This document shows positions 1 through 7,137 of a DNA stretch of 32,181 nucleotides, piece by piece. The notes below the pieces were generated by a model. That model saw nothing but the letters and a program-made list of their open reading frames with translations. It ran no database searches and had not been told where the DNA came from. How positions within the stretch are numbered: position 1 is the stretch's first letter; each line of letters starts with the position of its first letter. This DNA comes from Embleya hyalina (lineage in GTDB: Bacteria > Actinomycetota > Actinomycetes > Streptomycetales > Streptomycetaceae). The DNA lies in contig NZ_BIFH01000058.1 of NCBI RefSeq assembly GCF_003967355.1, positions 1,137 through 33,317 on the forward strand, given 5' to 3'. The position numbers were made by a program, and so were the translations under genes.

Positions 1-343
1 GGTGAGCAACACGGCCGTCTCACCGCAAGCCCGGAGTCTCGGAACCCCGCACGCCGCCGCCGGCCCACCCCGCGACCCGGACCAGCCCCGCACCGGCCAC
101 CCGCAACCCAAAGCCCAACGCCCGCCGAAAAAGACCCGACCCACCCGGAAACGCACGCCCGGCGAACCCGACCCGACCGCCCACCCCGCCCGCCGCTGCA
201 GGCCGCTTTTCAGTGAGCGACGCGCCCGTCTCGCCGAAAGCCCCCGCCCCGGAGCCCCGCACGCCGCCGGCGGCCCACCCCACGACCCTGGCCGGCCCCG
301 CTCCACCCCTCCCTCCCGCCCCCGTGCCAACCGTTCGCCTCCC
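1..343. other. Non-coding region with imperfect direct repeat
   Basis: I see no convincing gene here. The open frames on both strands are Pro/Arg/Gly-rich low-complexity translations without a ribosome binding site. The segment at about 2-91 recurs at about 213-301 with clear but imperfect identity. Both copies begin GTGAGC, share CCGTCTC and a long CCCCGCACGCCGCCG core, and end near CCCCGC. The copies lie in different reading frames relative to each other, which argues against a repeated protein segment. The region probably separates the amidohydrolase unit from a gene to the left of the window. Confidence 0.5.
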
Positions 344-379
344 TTGAATAGTTCACCAGGTTAAGTTACAACACGTAAC
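344..379 (+). promoter_or_regulatory. Candidate promoter with overlapping inverted repeat
   Basis: TTGAAT (344-349) and TACAAC (367-372) are separated by 17 bases and resemble -35 and -10 boxes of the main sigma factor, each matching about 4 of 6 positions. The inverted repeat GTTAC-aacac-GTAAC (365-379) overlaps the -10 box and probable start point, as a repressor operator would. It lies about 70 bases upstream of the amidohydrolase start at 446. The regulator is unknown. Confidence 0.4.
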
Positions 380-401
380 GTAAATCCACAGGGGCGCTGG
401 C

Positions 402-429
402 AATCCGGCACAGGTAATCCGGCACAAGT
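402..429 (+). repeat. Two tandem 14-bp repeats in the leader
   Basis: AATCCGGCACAGGT (402-415) is followed directly by AATCCGGCACAAGT (416-429), identical at 13 of 14 positions. The pair sits between the candidate promoter and the ribosome binding site of the amidohydrolase gene. It may be a regulator site with two direct half-sites or a simple small duplication. Confidence 0.6.
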
Positions 430-445
430 GATAGGGAGAAGGCCC

Positions 446-2146
446 ATGGCCGATCTGCTCGTACGCGGAGGCACTGTCGTCGACGGGACCGGAGCGCCTC
501 CTACCCCCGCCGACGTGCGGATCAGGGGCGGCGTGATCGTCGAGGTCGGGCCCGGGCTGGTCCCGGTCGGGAACGGTGAGCGGGTCGTCGAGGCGGACGG
601 GGCCTATGTCGCCCCCGGGTTCATCGAGGCGCATACGCACGTCGACGGGGCCATGTGGTGGAACCCGGATCTGGATCCGCTGCCCGCCTACGGCACCACC
701 ACCGTCGTGTTCGGCAACTGCGGGATGTCGGTGGCGCCGTTGCGGGAGAGTGCACGTGGGCCCGTGCTCGATCTGTTCTGCTTCCTGGAGGACCTTCCGC
801 TCTCCGCCTTCCAGGACAAGGTGCCGTGGACGTGGGAGCGCTGGCCGGAGTACCGCCGCGCGGTCGAGGGGCAGGCGGTATCGGTCAACGTGGCCGGGTT
901 CGTCGGGCATCTGACCCTGCGCACCACGGTGATGGGCGCGGAGGCGTCCTGGGCGCGTGCGGCGACCGCCGAGGAGATCGCCGAGATGGCCGCGCTGCTT
1001 GACGAGTCGTTGACTCATGGAGCTATCGGCTTGTCGACCAATGTCTTCGACAAGGACCGCTACCTCGAGCCCGTGCCCACGCGGCTCGCCGAGGACGCCG
1101 AGTTCGAGGCGCTGGCCGACGTACTCGCCCGGCACCCCGGGGCCACCCTCCAACTGATCACCCGGTTCAACGAACCGGACAACATCGACGCCGACGTGGA
1201 GCGCTTCGCCCGCATCTGCAAGCCGCGCGGGATCCGGGCCCAGTGGACCGCCATCCCGTCCACCGTTCGGGAGGACTACCTGCGCGAACAGACCATCGCG
1301 CTGCACCGCAGGCTGCGCGCCGAGGGCGTCGACTTCTGGCCCAACGTGCCGCACAAACCGCTGGAGCCGTTCTTCAATTTCGAGCGTGCGCTCACCTTCC
1401 AGCGGGTCGCCGCGTGGAACCACTGGATCAACGGTCCGGCCGAGACCAAGCTCGCCACCCTGGCCGATCCGCAGTGGCGGGCCCAGGCCCGCGAGGACTG
1501 GGACAACCGGGTCTCGTCGTCGACATCTCGACTGGATCGTCCCGAGTCGCTGATCCTGGCCATCTCGGAGACCGGGCACGGCCCGCTGGGCATCTCGCTC
1601 AAGGAGTACGCCGACCGGGAGGGGCTGCACATCTCCGACGCGCTGGCCACCTGGATCGGCCACAACGGGATCCTGTCCTGCCTGCGCGGCATCCCGGACG
1701 CGTTCGACGAGCCGGTCGTGGCCGGCCTGTTCGCCGAGCCGCACACGCTGACCAACATCAACGACTCCGGCGCGCACCTGCAACTGTTCTGCGGTTCCGG
1801 CGAGAACGTCTACCTGCTCACCCGCTACGTGCGCGACACCGGCCTGCTGAGCGTCGAGCAGGCGGTGCACAACCTCACCGGCAAGCTCGCCGGCTTCTTC
1901 GGCCTGGGCGACCGGGGCGTGATCGCCCCCGGCCTGGCCGGCGACCTCGTGGTGTTCGCGCTCGACGAGATCGAGGTGCGGCCCGAGGAGAAGCGCTACG
2001 ACAATCCGGACGGCTCGTGGCGCTTCACGCGCGGACCGGCCGGGGTACGGGCCACCATCGTGCGCGGCGTGCCCACCGTGCTCGACGCCGAGCCCACCGG
2101 GGAGCGGCCGGGCACGATGGTCGGACTTGTCTCGTTGCCCGACTGA
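446..2146 (+). CDS. Amidohydrolase, N-acyl-D-amino-acid deacylase-like
   Basis: A 566-aa protein of the amidohydrolase superfamily, family 3, probably cytoplasmic. Relatives hydrolyse N-acyl-D-amino acids or similar amides. ATG 446 is preferred over the in-frame GTG 428 because GGGAG (434-438) lies 7 bases before it. The N-terminal beta segment and the metal-binding HTH (residues 63-65, GFIEAHTHVDG) are clear. The Cys of GNCGMSVAP (C92) corresponds to the Cys metal ligand of D-aminoacylases. A GHLTLR motif lies near residue 155 and the late Asp is in NDSGAH (D440). By eye I cannot find the two mid-protein His ligands of characterised D-aminoacylases. The matching segments read LITRFNE and IRAQWTAIP, so the substrate and even the metal chemistry may differ. 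It appears to be a single-gene unit, with a candidate promoter and hairpins on either side. The family is secure and the substrate is not known. Confidence 0.8.
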   Translation: MADLLVRGGTVVDGTGAPPTPADVRIRGGVIVEVGPGLVPVGNGERVVEADGAYVAPGFIEAHTHVDGAMWWNPDLDPLPAYGTTTVVFGNCGMSVAPLRESARGPVLDLFCFLEDLPLSAFQDKVPWTWERWPEYRRAVEGQAVSVNVAGFVGHLTLRTTVMGAEASWARAATAEEIAEMAALLDESLTHGAIGLSTNVFDKDRYLEPVPTRLAEDAEFEALADVLARHPGATLQLITRFNEPDNIDADVERFARICKPRGIRAQWTAIPSTVREDYLREQTIALHRRLRAEGVDFWPNVPHKPLEPFFNFERALTFQRVAAWNHWINGPAETKLATLADPQWRAQAREDWDNRVSSSTSRLDRPESLILAISETGHGPLGISLKEYADREGLHISDALATWIGHNGILSCLRGIPDAFDEPVVAGLFAEPHTLTNINDSGAHLQLFCGSGENVYLLTRYVRDTGLLSVEQAVHNLTGKLAGFFGLGDRGVIAPGLAGDLVVFALDEIEVRPEEKRYDNPDGSWRFTRGPAGVRATIVRGVPTVLDAEPTGERPGTMVGLVSLPD

Positions 2147-2540
2147 CGGAACGTCACATAACTCCCCTTACCCTTGGAACACGGCGGCGGGTCACCGATC
2201 CTCCGCCGTGTCACGGTTTTGTGACGATCCGGCCTGGCCTTCACCATGGGGCAGGCGCCACAGGGACGCTACGGCCAACGTGATCGATGCCACGGACCGC
2301 GTACGGGGAGCGGGACCCGGGGCCTCTTCACAGCGGGCATGCGCGGAGGGCAACCTTGTGGATACGGGCAACCGGTTCCACGACCGAAAATGGCTCGATC
2401 AGCGTCCGAAATACGCTGGTTTGGGCAATGTCGGTACGTCGTGAGCAATCACCGCCGGAAGCGCGATGGCCCTCCGTCTAGGTAGCATCCGCCGAGTGCC
2501 GCCCGTTACCGACGGGCACGCCCCCCGACAAAGGTTCTCG
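2147..2540. other. Intergenic region before psd
   Basis: No gene is supported here. The small open frames lack a ribosome binding site and have poor third-position GC bias. The region contains the hairpin at 2180-2210 and, directly after it, the palindrome GTCAC-ggtttt-GTGAC (2210-2225). The psd promoter must lie in the remainder, but I see no clear -35/-10 pair. Confidence 0.5.
2180..2210 (+). terminator. Hairpin after the amidohydrolase gene
   Basis: CACGGCGG (2180-2187) pairs perfectly with CCGCCGTG (2203-2210) around a 15-base loop and is followed by TCACGGTTTTG. It starts about 34 bases after the stop codon and is a probable terminator, though the stem is short. Confidence 0.4.
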
Positions 2541-3203
2541 ATGAGTGACGATTCCCCCTCGCCGGCTTCGGCGGGGTTCGTGCCGACGCAACGGCCGCGC
2601 CTGGCCAAGGGAGCTTCTCCCTGGCTGGTGCCGACGGCCGTGACCGGCGCGTTGACCGGTTTGGCCGCACTGCGCAACCGGCGCTGGGCCCTCGCGGCCG
2701 TGCCGACGCTGGCGCTCACCGGTGGCATGCTGTGGTTCTTCCGTGACCCGGAGCGCGTCATCGGCGACGGCGTGATCGCCTCGGCCGACGGCGTGGTCCA
2801 GAGCATCGACCCCTGGCCCGACGGCCGCACCCGGGTCGCGACGTTCATGAGCCCGTTGAACGTGCACGTGAACCGTGCGCCGCTCGACGGCGTCGTGAAG
2901 TCCGTGGAGCACAAGGCCGGCGGATTCGTTCCGGCGTTCAACAAGGAAAGCGAACACAACGAGCGCGTTGTGTGGATCTTCGACACCGCGATCGGCGACG
3001 TGGAGCTGGTGCAGATCGCCGGCACCGTCGCACGGCGCATCGTGCCGTACCTGGAGCCGGGTACCGAGGTCGCCCGCGGCGACCGCATCGGCCTGATCCG
3101 GTTCGGCTCGCGCGTGGACGTGTACCTGCCGCCGGGCGTCGAGCCCGCGGTGACCGTGGGACAACGGACGACGGCGGGAGAGACACGTCTTGACCGGGAC
3201 TGA
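2541..3203 (+). CDS. psd: Phosphatidylserine decarboxylase proenzyme
   Basis: This 220-aa pyruvoyl-dependent enzyme converts phosphatidylserine to phosphatidylethanolamine at the membrane. Two hydrophobic N-terminal stretches (about 28-45 and 50-66) precede the catalytic domain. The ADG (82-84) and SPLNVHVNR (104-112, H109) motifs belong to the catalytic site. FGS (188-190) is the self-cleavage site, where Ser190 becomes the pyruvoyl group of the small alpha chain. The length fits the short bacterial/archaeal form, not the ~300-aa enterobacterial form. ATG 2541 has AAAGG (2530-2534) 6 bases upstream. The gene overlaps pssA by 14 bases, so the enzymes for the two successive steps are co-transcribed and probably translationally coupled. 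Confidence 0.93.
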   Translation: MSDDSPSPASAGFVPTQRPRLAKGASPWLVPTAVTGALTGLAALRNRRWALAAVPTLALTGGMLWFFRDPERVIGDGVIASADGVVQSIDPWPDGRTRVATFMSPLNVHVNRAPLDGVVKSVEHKAGGFVPAFNKESEHNERVVWIFDTAIGDVELVQIAGTVARRIVPYLEPGTEVARGDRIGLIRFGSRVDVYLPPGVEPAVTVGQRTTAGETRLDRD

Positions 3204-4038
3204 CTACGACGATACGGCCGACCTGGATGTCGCCGAGCTGAACATCCTGGGCACCCCGGTCGAGGACGATCCGCAGGCGTGCCTGTCCTCGCGGATCTCG
3301 GTCGCCGACGTGCTCACGCTGGGCAACGCGGCCTGCGGGTTCATGGCGATCTACTTCCTCGCCTGCTCGGTGATGGCGCAGCGCGGCGGCGACGTCGGCG
3401 TCTCGGCCGAGCGCGGCATGGCGGCGGCCGTCGTGCTGATGCTGGTCGGCGCGTTGTGCGACCTGTGTGACGGCATGGTCGCCCGCAAGCTGCGGATGTC
3501 CTCGCTCGGCGCGCAGCTGGACAACCTCGCGGACGTGATCACCTTCGGTGTCGCGCCGGCGTTCTTCGTGGTCACCTGGGCCGCCGTGCCGGTGAACGCG
3601 GGCCAGGCGCCGGCCGCGGTACTGGTGGCGCTGTCGGTACTGATCGCCGGTGTCCTGCGGCTGGCCAGATTCGCGACCACGCCGGGACGCCCGGGGGTGT
3701 TCCAGGGCATGCCCATCCCGATGGGCGCGATGACGGTCGTCTCGATCGTGCTGCTCGACCTGCCGTTCACGCCGGCCGCGGTGCTGATCGTGGCCGTGTC
3801 CGGGCTGATGGTCAGTCGGATCGAGTACCCCAAGCCGCAGGGCAACATGGCGATCCTGGTCATGGCCGGGATCGGGCTGAGCATGAGCTGCCTGATCGCC
3901 TGGGCGGCCGACGCGCCGGGCAGCGAGTGGATGCTCAACATGGGCGCGACCACCCAGGTCACCCTGGCCCTGCTCGTGCCCGCGATGGCGATGGCCCGCA
4001 AGGGCGTGGAGCGCATCGGCCTGCGGATGATCCGCTAG
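3190..4038 (+). CDS. pssA: CDP-diacylglycerol-serine O-phosphatidyltransferase
   Basis: This 282-aa integral membrane enzyme makes phosphatidylserine from CDP-diacylglycerol and serine, the substrate of the Psd encoded just upstream. The CDP-alcohol phosphotransferase signature is complete: D91, D94-G95, A98-R99, G107, D111 and D115 in LCDGMVARK...GAQLDNLAD. Several hydrophobic helices follow (about 120-145, 175-200, 210-235, 250-270). The N-terminal ~35 residues are acidic and cytoplasmic. The start is TTG 3190, inside the end of psd, with GGGAG (3176-3180) 9 bases before it. No other in-frame start precedes the first helix at a reasonable distance. Transcription probably ends at the hairpin at 4056-4089. 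Confidence 0.93.
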   Translation: MTGTDYDDTADLDVAELNILGTPVEDDPQACLSSRISVADVLTLGNAACGFMAIYFLACSVMAQRGGDVGVSAERGMAAAVVLMLVGALCDLCDGMVARKLRMSSLGAQLDNLADVITFGVAPAFFVVTWAAVPVNAGQAPAAVLVALSVLIAGVLRLARFATTPGRPGVFQGMPIPMGAMTVVSIVLLDLPFTPAAVLIVAVSGLMVSRIEYPKPQGNMAILVMAGIGLSMSCLIAWAADAPGSEWMLNMGATTQVTLALLVPAMAMARKGVERIGLRMIR

Positions 4039-4055
4039 CACCCGCACCACCGCTT

Positions 4056-4089
4056 CGGACGCCGTCACCCCTCGGGGTGGCGGCGTCCG
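4056..4089. terminator. Bidirectional terminator between pssA and recD2
   Basis: A 16-base left arm (4056-4071) pairs with the right arm (4074-4089) with a single T-G wobble and a minimal loop. It lies between the convergent pssA and recD2 genes and can serve both strands. No strong T-tract follows, as is usual in high-GC actinomycetes. Confidence 0.8.
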
Positions 4090-4133
4090 GCGTTTCCGGG
4101 CCCGGAGCCCGGCCACCGGGGCCCGGCCCACCC

Positions 4134-6389
4134 CTACCGCAACCGGTGCGCCAGCCCCGTGAACCGTTTGCCCGCCGACACCGTCCGCACCGCCTGGCCG
4201 AGCGCGCGCCGCGAGCCGACCAGGACCACCAGGCGCTTGGCGCGGGTGATCGCGGTATAGAGCAGATTGCGCTGGAGCATCATCCAGGCGCCCGTGGTCA
4301 CCGGCACCACCACCGCCGGATACTCGCTGCCCTGGGAGCGGTGGATGGTCACCGCGTACGCGTGCGACAGCTCGTCGAGTTCGGCGAAGTCGTAGTCGAC
4401 CTCCTCGTCCTCCTCGGTGCGCACCACCAGCTTCTGCTCTTCGGGGGACAGCGCGATCACCACCCCGCCGGTGCCGTTGAAGACGCCGTTGGCGCCCTTG
4501 TCGTAGTTGTTGCGGATCTGGGTGACCTTGTCGCCGACCCGGAAGACGCGCCCGCCGAACCGCTTCTCCGGCAGGCCCTCGCGCGAGGGGGTGAGCGCCT
4601 GCTGGAGCAGCAGGTTGAGCGCGCCGGCGCCGGCGGGGCCGCGGTGCATCGGGGCGAGCACCTGGATGTCGCGGCGCGGGTCCAGACCGAACTTGCGCGG
4701 GATGCGCCGGGCGACCACGTCCACGGTCAGCGTGGCCGCGTCCTCGGTCTCCTCGGCCGGGAACAGGAAGAAGTCGCTCAGCCCGTCGGTGAGCGGCGGG
4801 CGGCCGGCGTTGATCCGGTGTGCGTTGGTCACCACGCCCGACTGCTGGGCCTGGCGGAAGATCTGGGTCAACCGCACCCGGGGCACCCGCTCGGCCGCGA
4901 GCAAATCGCGGAGCACCTCGCCGGCGCCGACGCTGGGCAACTGGTCCACGTCGCCCACGAACAACACGTGCGCGCCGGCCGGTATCGCCTTGATCAGCTT
5001 GTTCGCGAGCAGCAGGTCCAGCATCGACGCCTCGTCGACCACCACGAGGTCGGCGTCGAGCGGCTTGTCCTGGTCGTAGGCCGCGTTGCCGCCGGGCTGG
5101 AGCTGCAACAGCCGGTGCACGGTGGCCGCTTCGCACCCGGTCAGCTCGGCGAGCCGCTTGGCGGCCCGGCCGGTGGGCGCGGCCAGGATCACCTTCGCGC
5201 CGCGCGCGCGGGCCAGTTCGACCACGGATCGTACGGTGAAGCTCTTGCCGCAGCCCGGGCCGCCGGTGAGCACCGCGACCTTGCCGGTCAGCGCGAGCCG
5301 TACGGCCTGCTCCTGCTCGGGCGCCAGCGCCGTGCCGGTCCGGCCGCGCAGCCAGGTCAGCGCCCGGGGCCAGTCCAGGTCGGCGAACGCGGCCAGCCGG
5401 TCCTCGCGCGCGCCCAGCAACGCGCGCACCCGCCCGGCGAGGGAGAGTTCGGCGCGGTGGAACGGCACCAGGTAGACCGCCTGGACCGGATCCCCCTGGG
5501 TGCCGGACACGGTGACCGGGCCGGGCAGTTCCTCGCAGACCACGCCCTCCTCCCCGATCAGGTCGTTCAGGCAGCGCACCACGAGGTCGGAGGGCACGTC
5601 GAGGATCTTCACCGCCTCGGCGACCAGGACGTCGGCGGGCAGGTAGCAGTGGCCGCTGTCGGAGCCCTCGGACAGCGTGTACTGCAGGCCGGCCTTGATC
5701 CGCTGCGGCGCGTCGTGCGGTATCCCGACCGCCTTGGCGATCGCGTCGGCGGTCTTGAAGCCGATCCCCCACACGTCGGCGGCGAGCCGGTAGGGCTCGG
5801 TGCGCACCACGGTGATCGACGCGTCGCCGTACTCCTTGAAGATCCGCACCGCCGGGGAGGTGGAGATGCCGATGCCCTGGAGGAAGACCATCACCTCCTT
5901 GATCGCCTTCTGCTCCTCCCACGCGGCGGCGATCAGCTTGGTGCGCTTGGGACCCAGGCCCGGGACCTGGATGAGTTGGCCGGCGTCCTCGTCGATCACG
6001 TCGAGCGAGCGCACCCCGAAGTGCTCGACGATCCGGTCGGCGGTCTTGGGGCCGATGCCCTTGATCAGCCCGGAGCCGAGATAGCGGCGGATGCCCTGCA
6101 CGGTGGCCGGCAGCACGGTGCTGAACGATTCGACCTGGAACTGCTTGCCGAACTGCGGATGACTGCCCCACCGGCCGCGCATCCGGATCGACTCGCCGGG
6201 CTGCGCGCCGAGCAGCGCACCGACCACGGTGAGCAGTTCGGTGCCGCCGCGGCCGGTGTCCACCCGGGCGACGGTCCAGCCGTTCTCGTCGTTCTGGTAC
6301 GTGATGCGCTCCAGCACGGCCTCGAGGACGGCCCCTCCTTCGGCCCCGGTTTCCGGGCCGGGCGGTATCCCCGGCAGCGTGCTCGTCAT
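4134..6389 (-). CDS. recD2: RecD2-type ATP-dependent DNA helicase
   Basis: A 751-aa SF1B 5'-3' DNA helicase of the RecD2 type, the stand-alone form not found in RecBCD. The N-terminal half holds an OB-like region (about 20-90) and helix-hairpin-helix motifs, LIKGIGPKTADRIV (108-121), VPGLGPKRT (142-150) and VWGIGFKTADAIA (206-218). The motor follows with Walker A GGPGCGKS (376-383), the APTGRAAKRL motif (404-413), Walker B VVVDEASM (449-456) and the GDVDQLPSVGAG motif. The C-terminal motor motifs include TIHRSQGSEYPAVVV and YTAITRAK near the end. The start ATG (complement of 6387-6389) gives the family's usual N-terminus. It converges with pssA and is divergent from the SRPBCC gene, with about 170 bp between starts. 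The likely role is DNA repair or replication-fork maintenance. Confidence 0.92.
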   Translation of the reverse strand: MTSTLPGIPPGPETGAEGGAVLEAVLERITYQNDENGWTVARVDTGRGGTELLTVVGALLGAQPGESIRMRGRWGSHPQFGKQFQVESFSTVLPATVQGIRRYLGSGLIKGIGPKTADRIVEHFGVRSLDVIDEDAGQLIQVPGLGPKRTKLIAAAWEEQKAIKEVMVFLQGIGISTSPAVRIFKEYGDASITVVRTEPYRLAADVWGIGFKTADAIAKAVGIPHDAPQRIKAGLQYTLSEGSDSGHCYLPADVLVAEAVKILDVPSDLVVRCLNDLIGEEGVVCEELPGPVTVSGTQGDPVQAVYLVPFHRAELSLAGRVRALLGAREDRLAAFADLDWPRALTWLRGRTGTALAPEQEQAVRLALTGKVAVLTGGPGCGKSFTVRSVVELARARGAKVILAAPTGRAAKRLAELTGCEAATVHRLLQLQPGGNAAYDQDKPLDADLVVVDEASMLDLLLANKLIKAIPAGAHVLFVGDVDQLPSVGAGEVLRDLLAAERVPRVRLTQIFRQAQQSGVVTNAHRINAGRPPLTDGLSDFFLFPAEETEDAATLTVDVVARRIPRKFGLDPRRDIQVLAPMHRGPAGAGALNLLLQQALTPSREGLPEKRFGGRVFRVGDKVTQIRNNYDKGANGVFNGTGGVVIALSPEEQKLVVRTEEDEEVDYDFAELDELSHAYAVTIHRSQGSEYPAVVVPVTTGAWMMLQRNLLYTAITRAKRLVVLVGSRRALGQAVRTVSAGKRFTGLAHRLR

Positions 6390-6426
6390 GCCGCCCGAGC
6401 GTAGTCAACGGGGGCGACATGAGAAC

Positions 6427-6440
6427 TAGAACACGTTCTC
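6427..6440. promoter_or_regulatory. KstR-like palindromic operator candidate
   Basis: TAGAACACGTTCTC contains the near-palindrome AGAAC-AC-GTTCT (6428-6439). It fits the TNNAACNNGTTNNA consensus of KstR, the TetR-family repressor of sterol and lipid catabolism in mycobacteria and rhodococci, except for the last base. It lies 20 bases upstream of the candidate promoter of the SRPBCC gene and about 38 bases upstream of the recD2 start codon, so it could act on either gene. Confidence 0.45.
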
Positions 6441-6459
6441 TTTTTGCTTCCCGACACCA

Positions 6460-6488
6460 TTGACTGTGTCACATATCGGCGGTACGTT
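6460..6488 (+). promoter_or_regulatory. Candidate promoter of the SRPBCC gene
   Basis: TTGACT (6460-6465) and TACGTT (6483-6488) are separated by exactly 17 bases, a good fit to a main-sigma-factor promoter. Transcription would begin near 6495, leaving a leader of about 65 bases before ATG 6560. Confidence 0.55.
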
Positions 6489-6559
6489 CCGTGCACTCCA
6501 TGCTCCGAGCCGCAAGCTCTCCGCAGATCGAAACAGATCGAAACCGTGAGGACACACGC

Positions 6560-6988
6560 ATGCCCGTCATCAACGAGCAGGTCGAGGTCGCTGCCAGTCC
6601 CGAGGCCGTGTGGGCGAAGCTGACCGACTACAGCGTCTTCGGCGAATGGATGGTCCCGCACGTCGAGTTCCCGAACGGCGCCCCGGAGAAGCTCGAAGCC
6701 GGCGTGGCGTACGACGAGAAGATGAAGCTGATGGGCTTCCCGGCGGACATCAAGTGGACGATCAAGGACGTCGAGGCGGGCAAGTCCCTCGCGCTCGACG
6801 GCAAGGGCCCGATGGGCGTGATCATGACCGAGATCTTCATCGTCGAGGCGTCCGGCGACGGTTCGATCCTGCGGATCGAGTCCGAGGTCAAGGGCGGCGC
6901 GGTGCAGATGATGGCCGGCAAGGTCACCAAGGCCACCCAGGAGGCGCTGATCGAGTCGCTGGCCAAGTTCGCCGCGCTCGTCAAGTAA
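6560..6988 (+). CDS. SRPBCC (START/polyketide-cyclase-like) family protein
   Basis: A 142-aa cytoplasmic protein of the SRPBCC helix-grip fold, which binds hydrophobic ligands in a deep pocket. The start of the fold is clear (INEQVEVAASPEAVWAKLTD, about 4-23), with the FGEWMVP turn and the long C-terminal helix VTKATQEALIESLAKFAAL. No catalytic residue can be assigned. ATG 6560 has GTGAGGA (6546-6552) 7 bases upstream. The in-frame GTG at 6491 would lie at the predicted transcription start and is rejected. It is transcribed alone, between a good promoter and a perfect terminator hairpin. The KstR-like site upstream suggests, by inference only, a link to lipid or sterol ligands. Confidence 0.8.
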   Translation: MPVINEQVEVAASPEAVWAKLTDYSVFGEWMVPHVEFPNGAPEKLEAGVAYDEKMKLMGFPADIKWTIKDVEAGKSLALDGKGPMGVIMTEIFIVEASGDGSILRIESEVKGGAVQMMAGKVTKATQEALIESLAKFAALVK

Positions 6989-7001
6989 CTCCCCGCACAC
7001 C

Positions 7002-7056
7002 ACGCACGACGACCACCCGCCCCGGACACGCACCCGGGCGGGTGGTCGTCGTGCGT
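7002..7056 (+). terminator. Strong terminator hairpin after the SRPBCC gene
   Basis: A perfect 21-bp stem (7002-7022 with 7036-7056) encloses a 13-base loop, starting 14 bases after the stop codon. It isolates the SRPBCC gene from the M16 peptidase pair. Confidence 0.85.
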
Positions 7057-7137
7057 CCTGGGTCGCGCCCGCTCGCGGCGCCCGCCTGGAACAATGGCGG
7101 TCCGTCGTCGATCGCCGCACCCCCGGAGGAACCTGAC

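Noticed and set aside
20-364. Open frames on both strands in the first 364 bases
   Set aside because: These are Pro/Arg- or Gly/Ala-rich low-complexity translations with no start signals. The internal DNA repeat is out of frame with itself, which a protein repeat would not be.
353-1870. A 505-codon minus-strand open frame
   Set aside because: It is antisense to the amidohydrolase gene. The sense strand has the HTH and GNCG motifs and a well-placed start.
3927-6404. An 825-codon plus-strand open frame
   Set aside because: It is antisense to recD2, has no ribosome binding site and shows no recognisable domain.
2938-6420. A 1160-codon minus-strand open frame covering recD2 and pssA
   Set aside because: It lies in a different frame from recD2 and antisense to pssA, with a low-complexity Arg/Gly/Pro translation. 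RecD2 is clearly encoded in the other minus frame.
6491-6559. Upstream GTG start for the SRPBCC protein
   Set aside because: It would lie at the predicted transcription start and add residues not typical of the fold. ATG 6560 has a GTGAGGA site at 7 bases.
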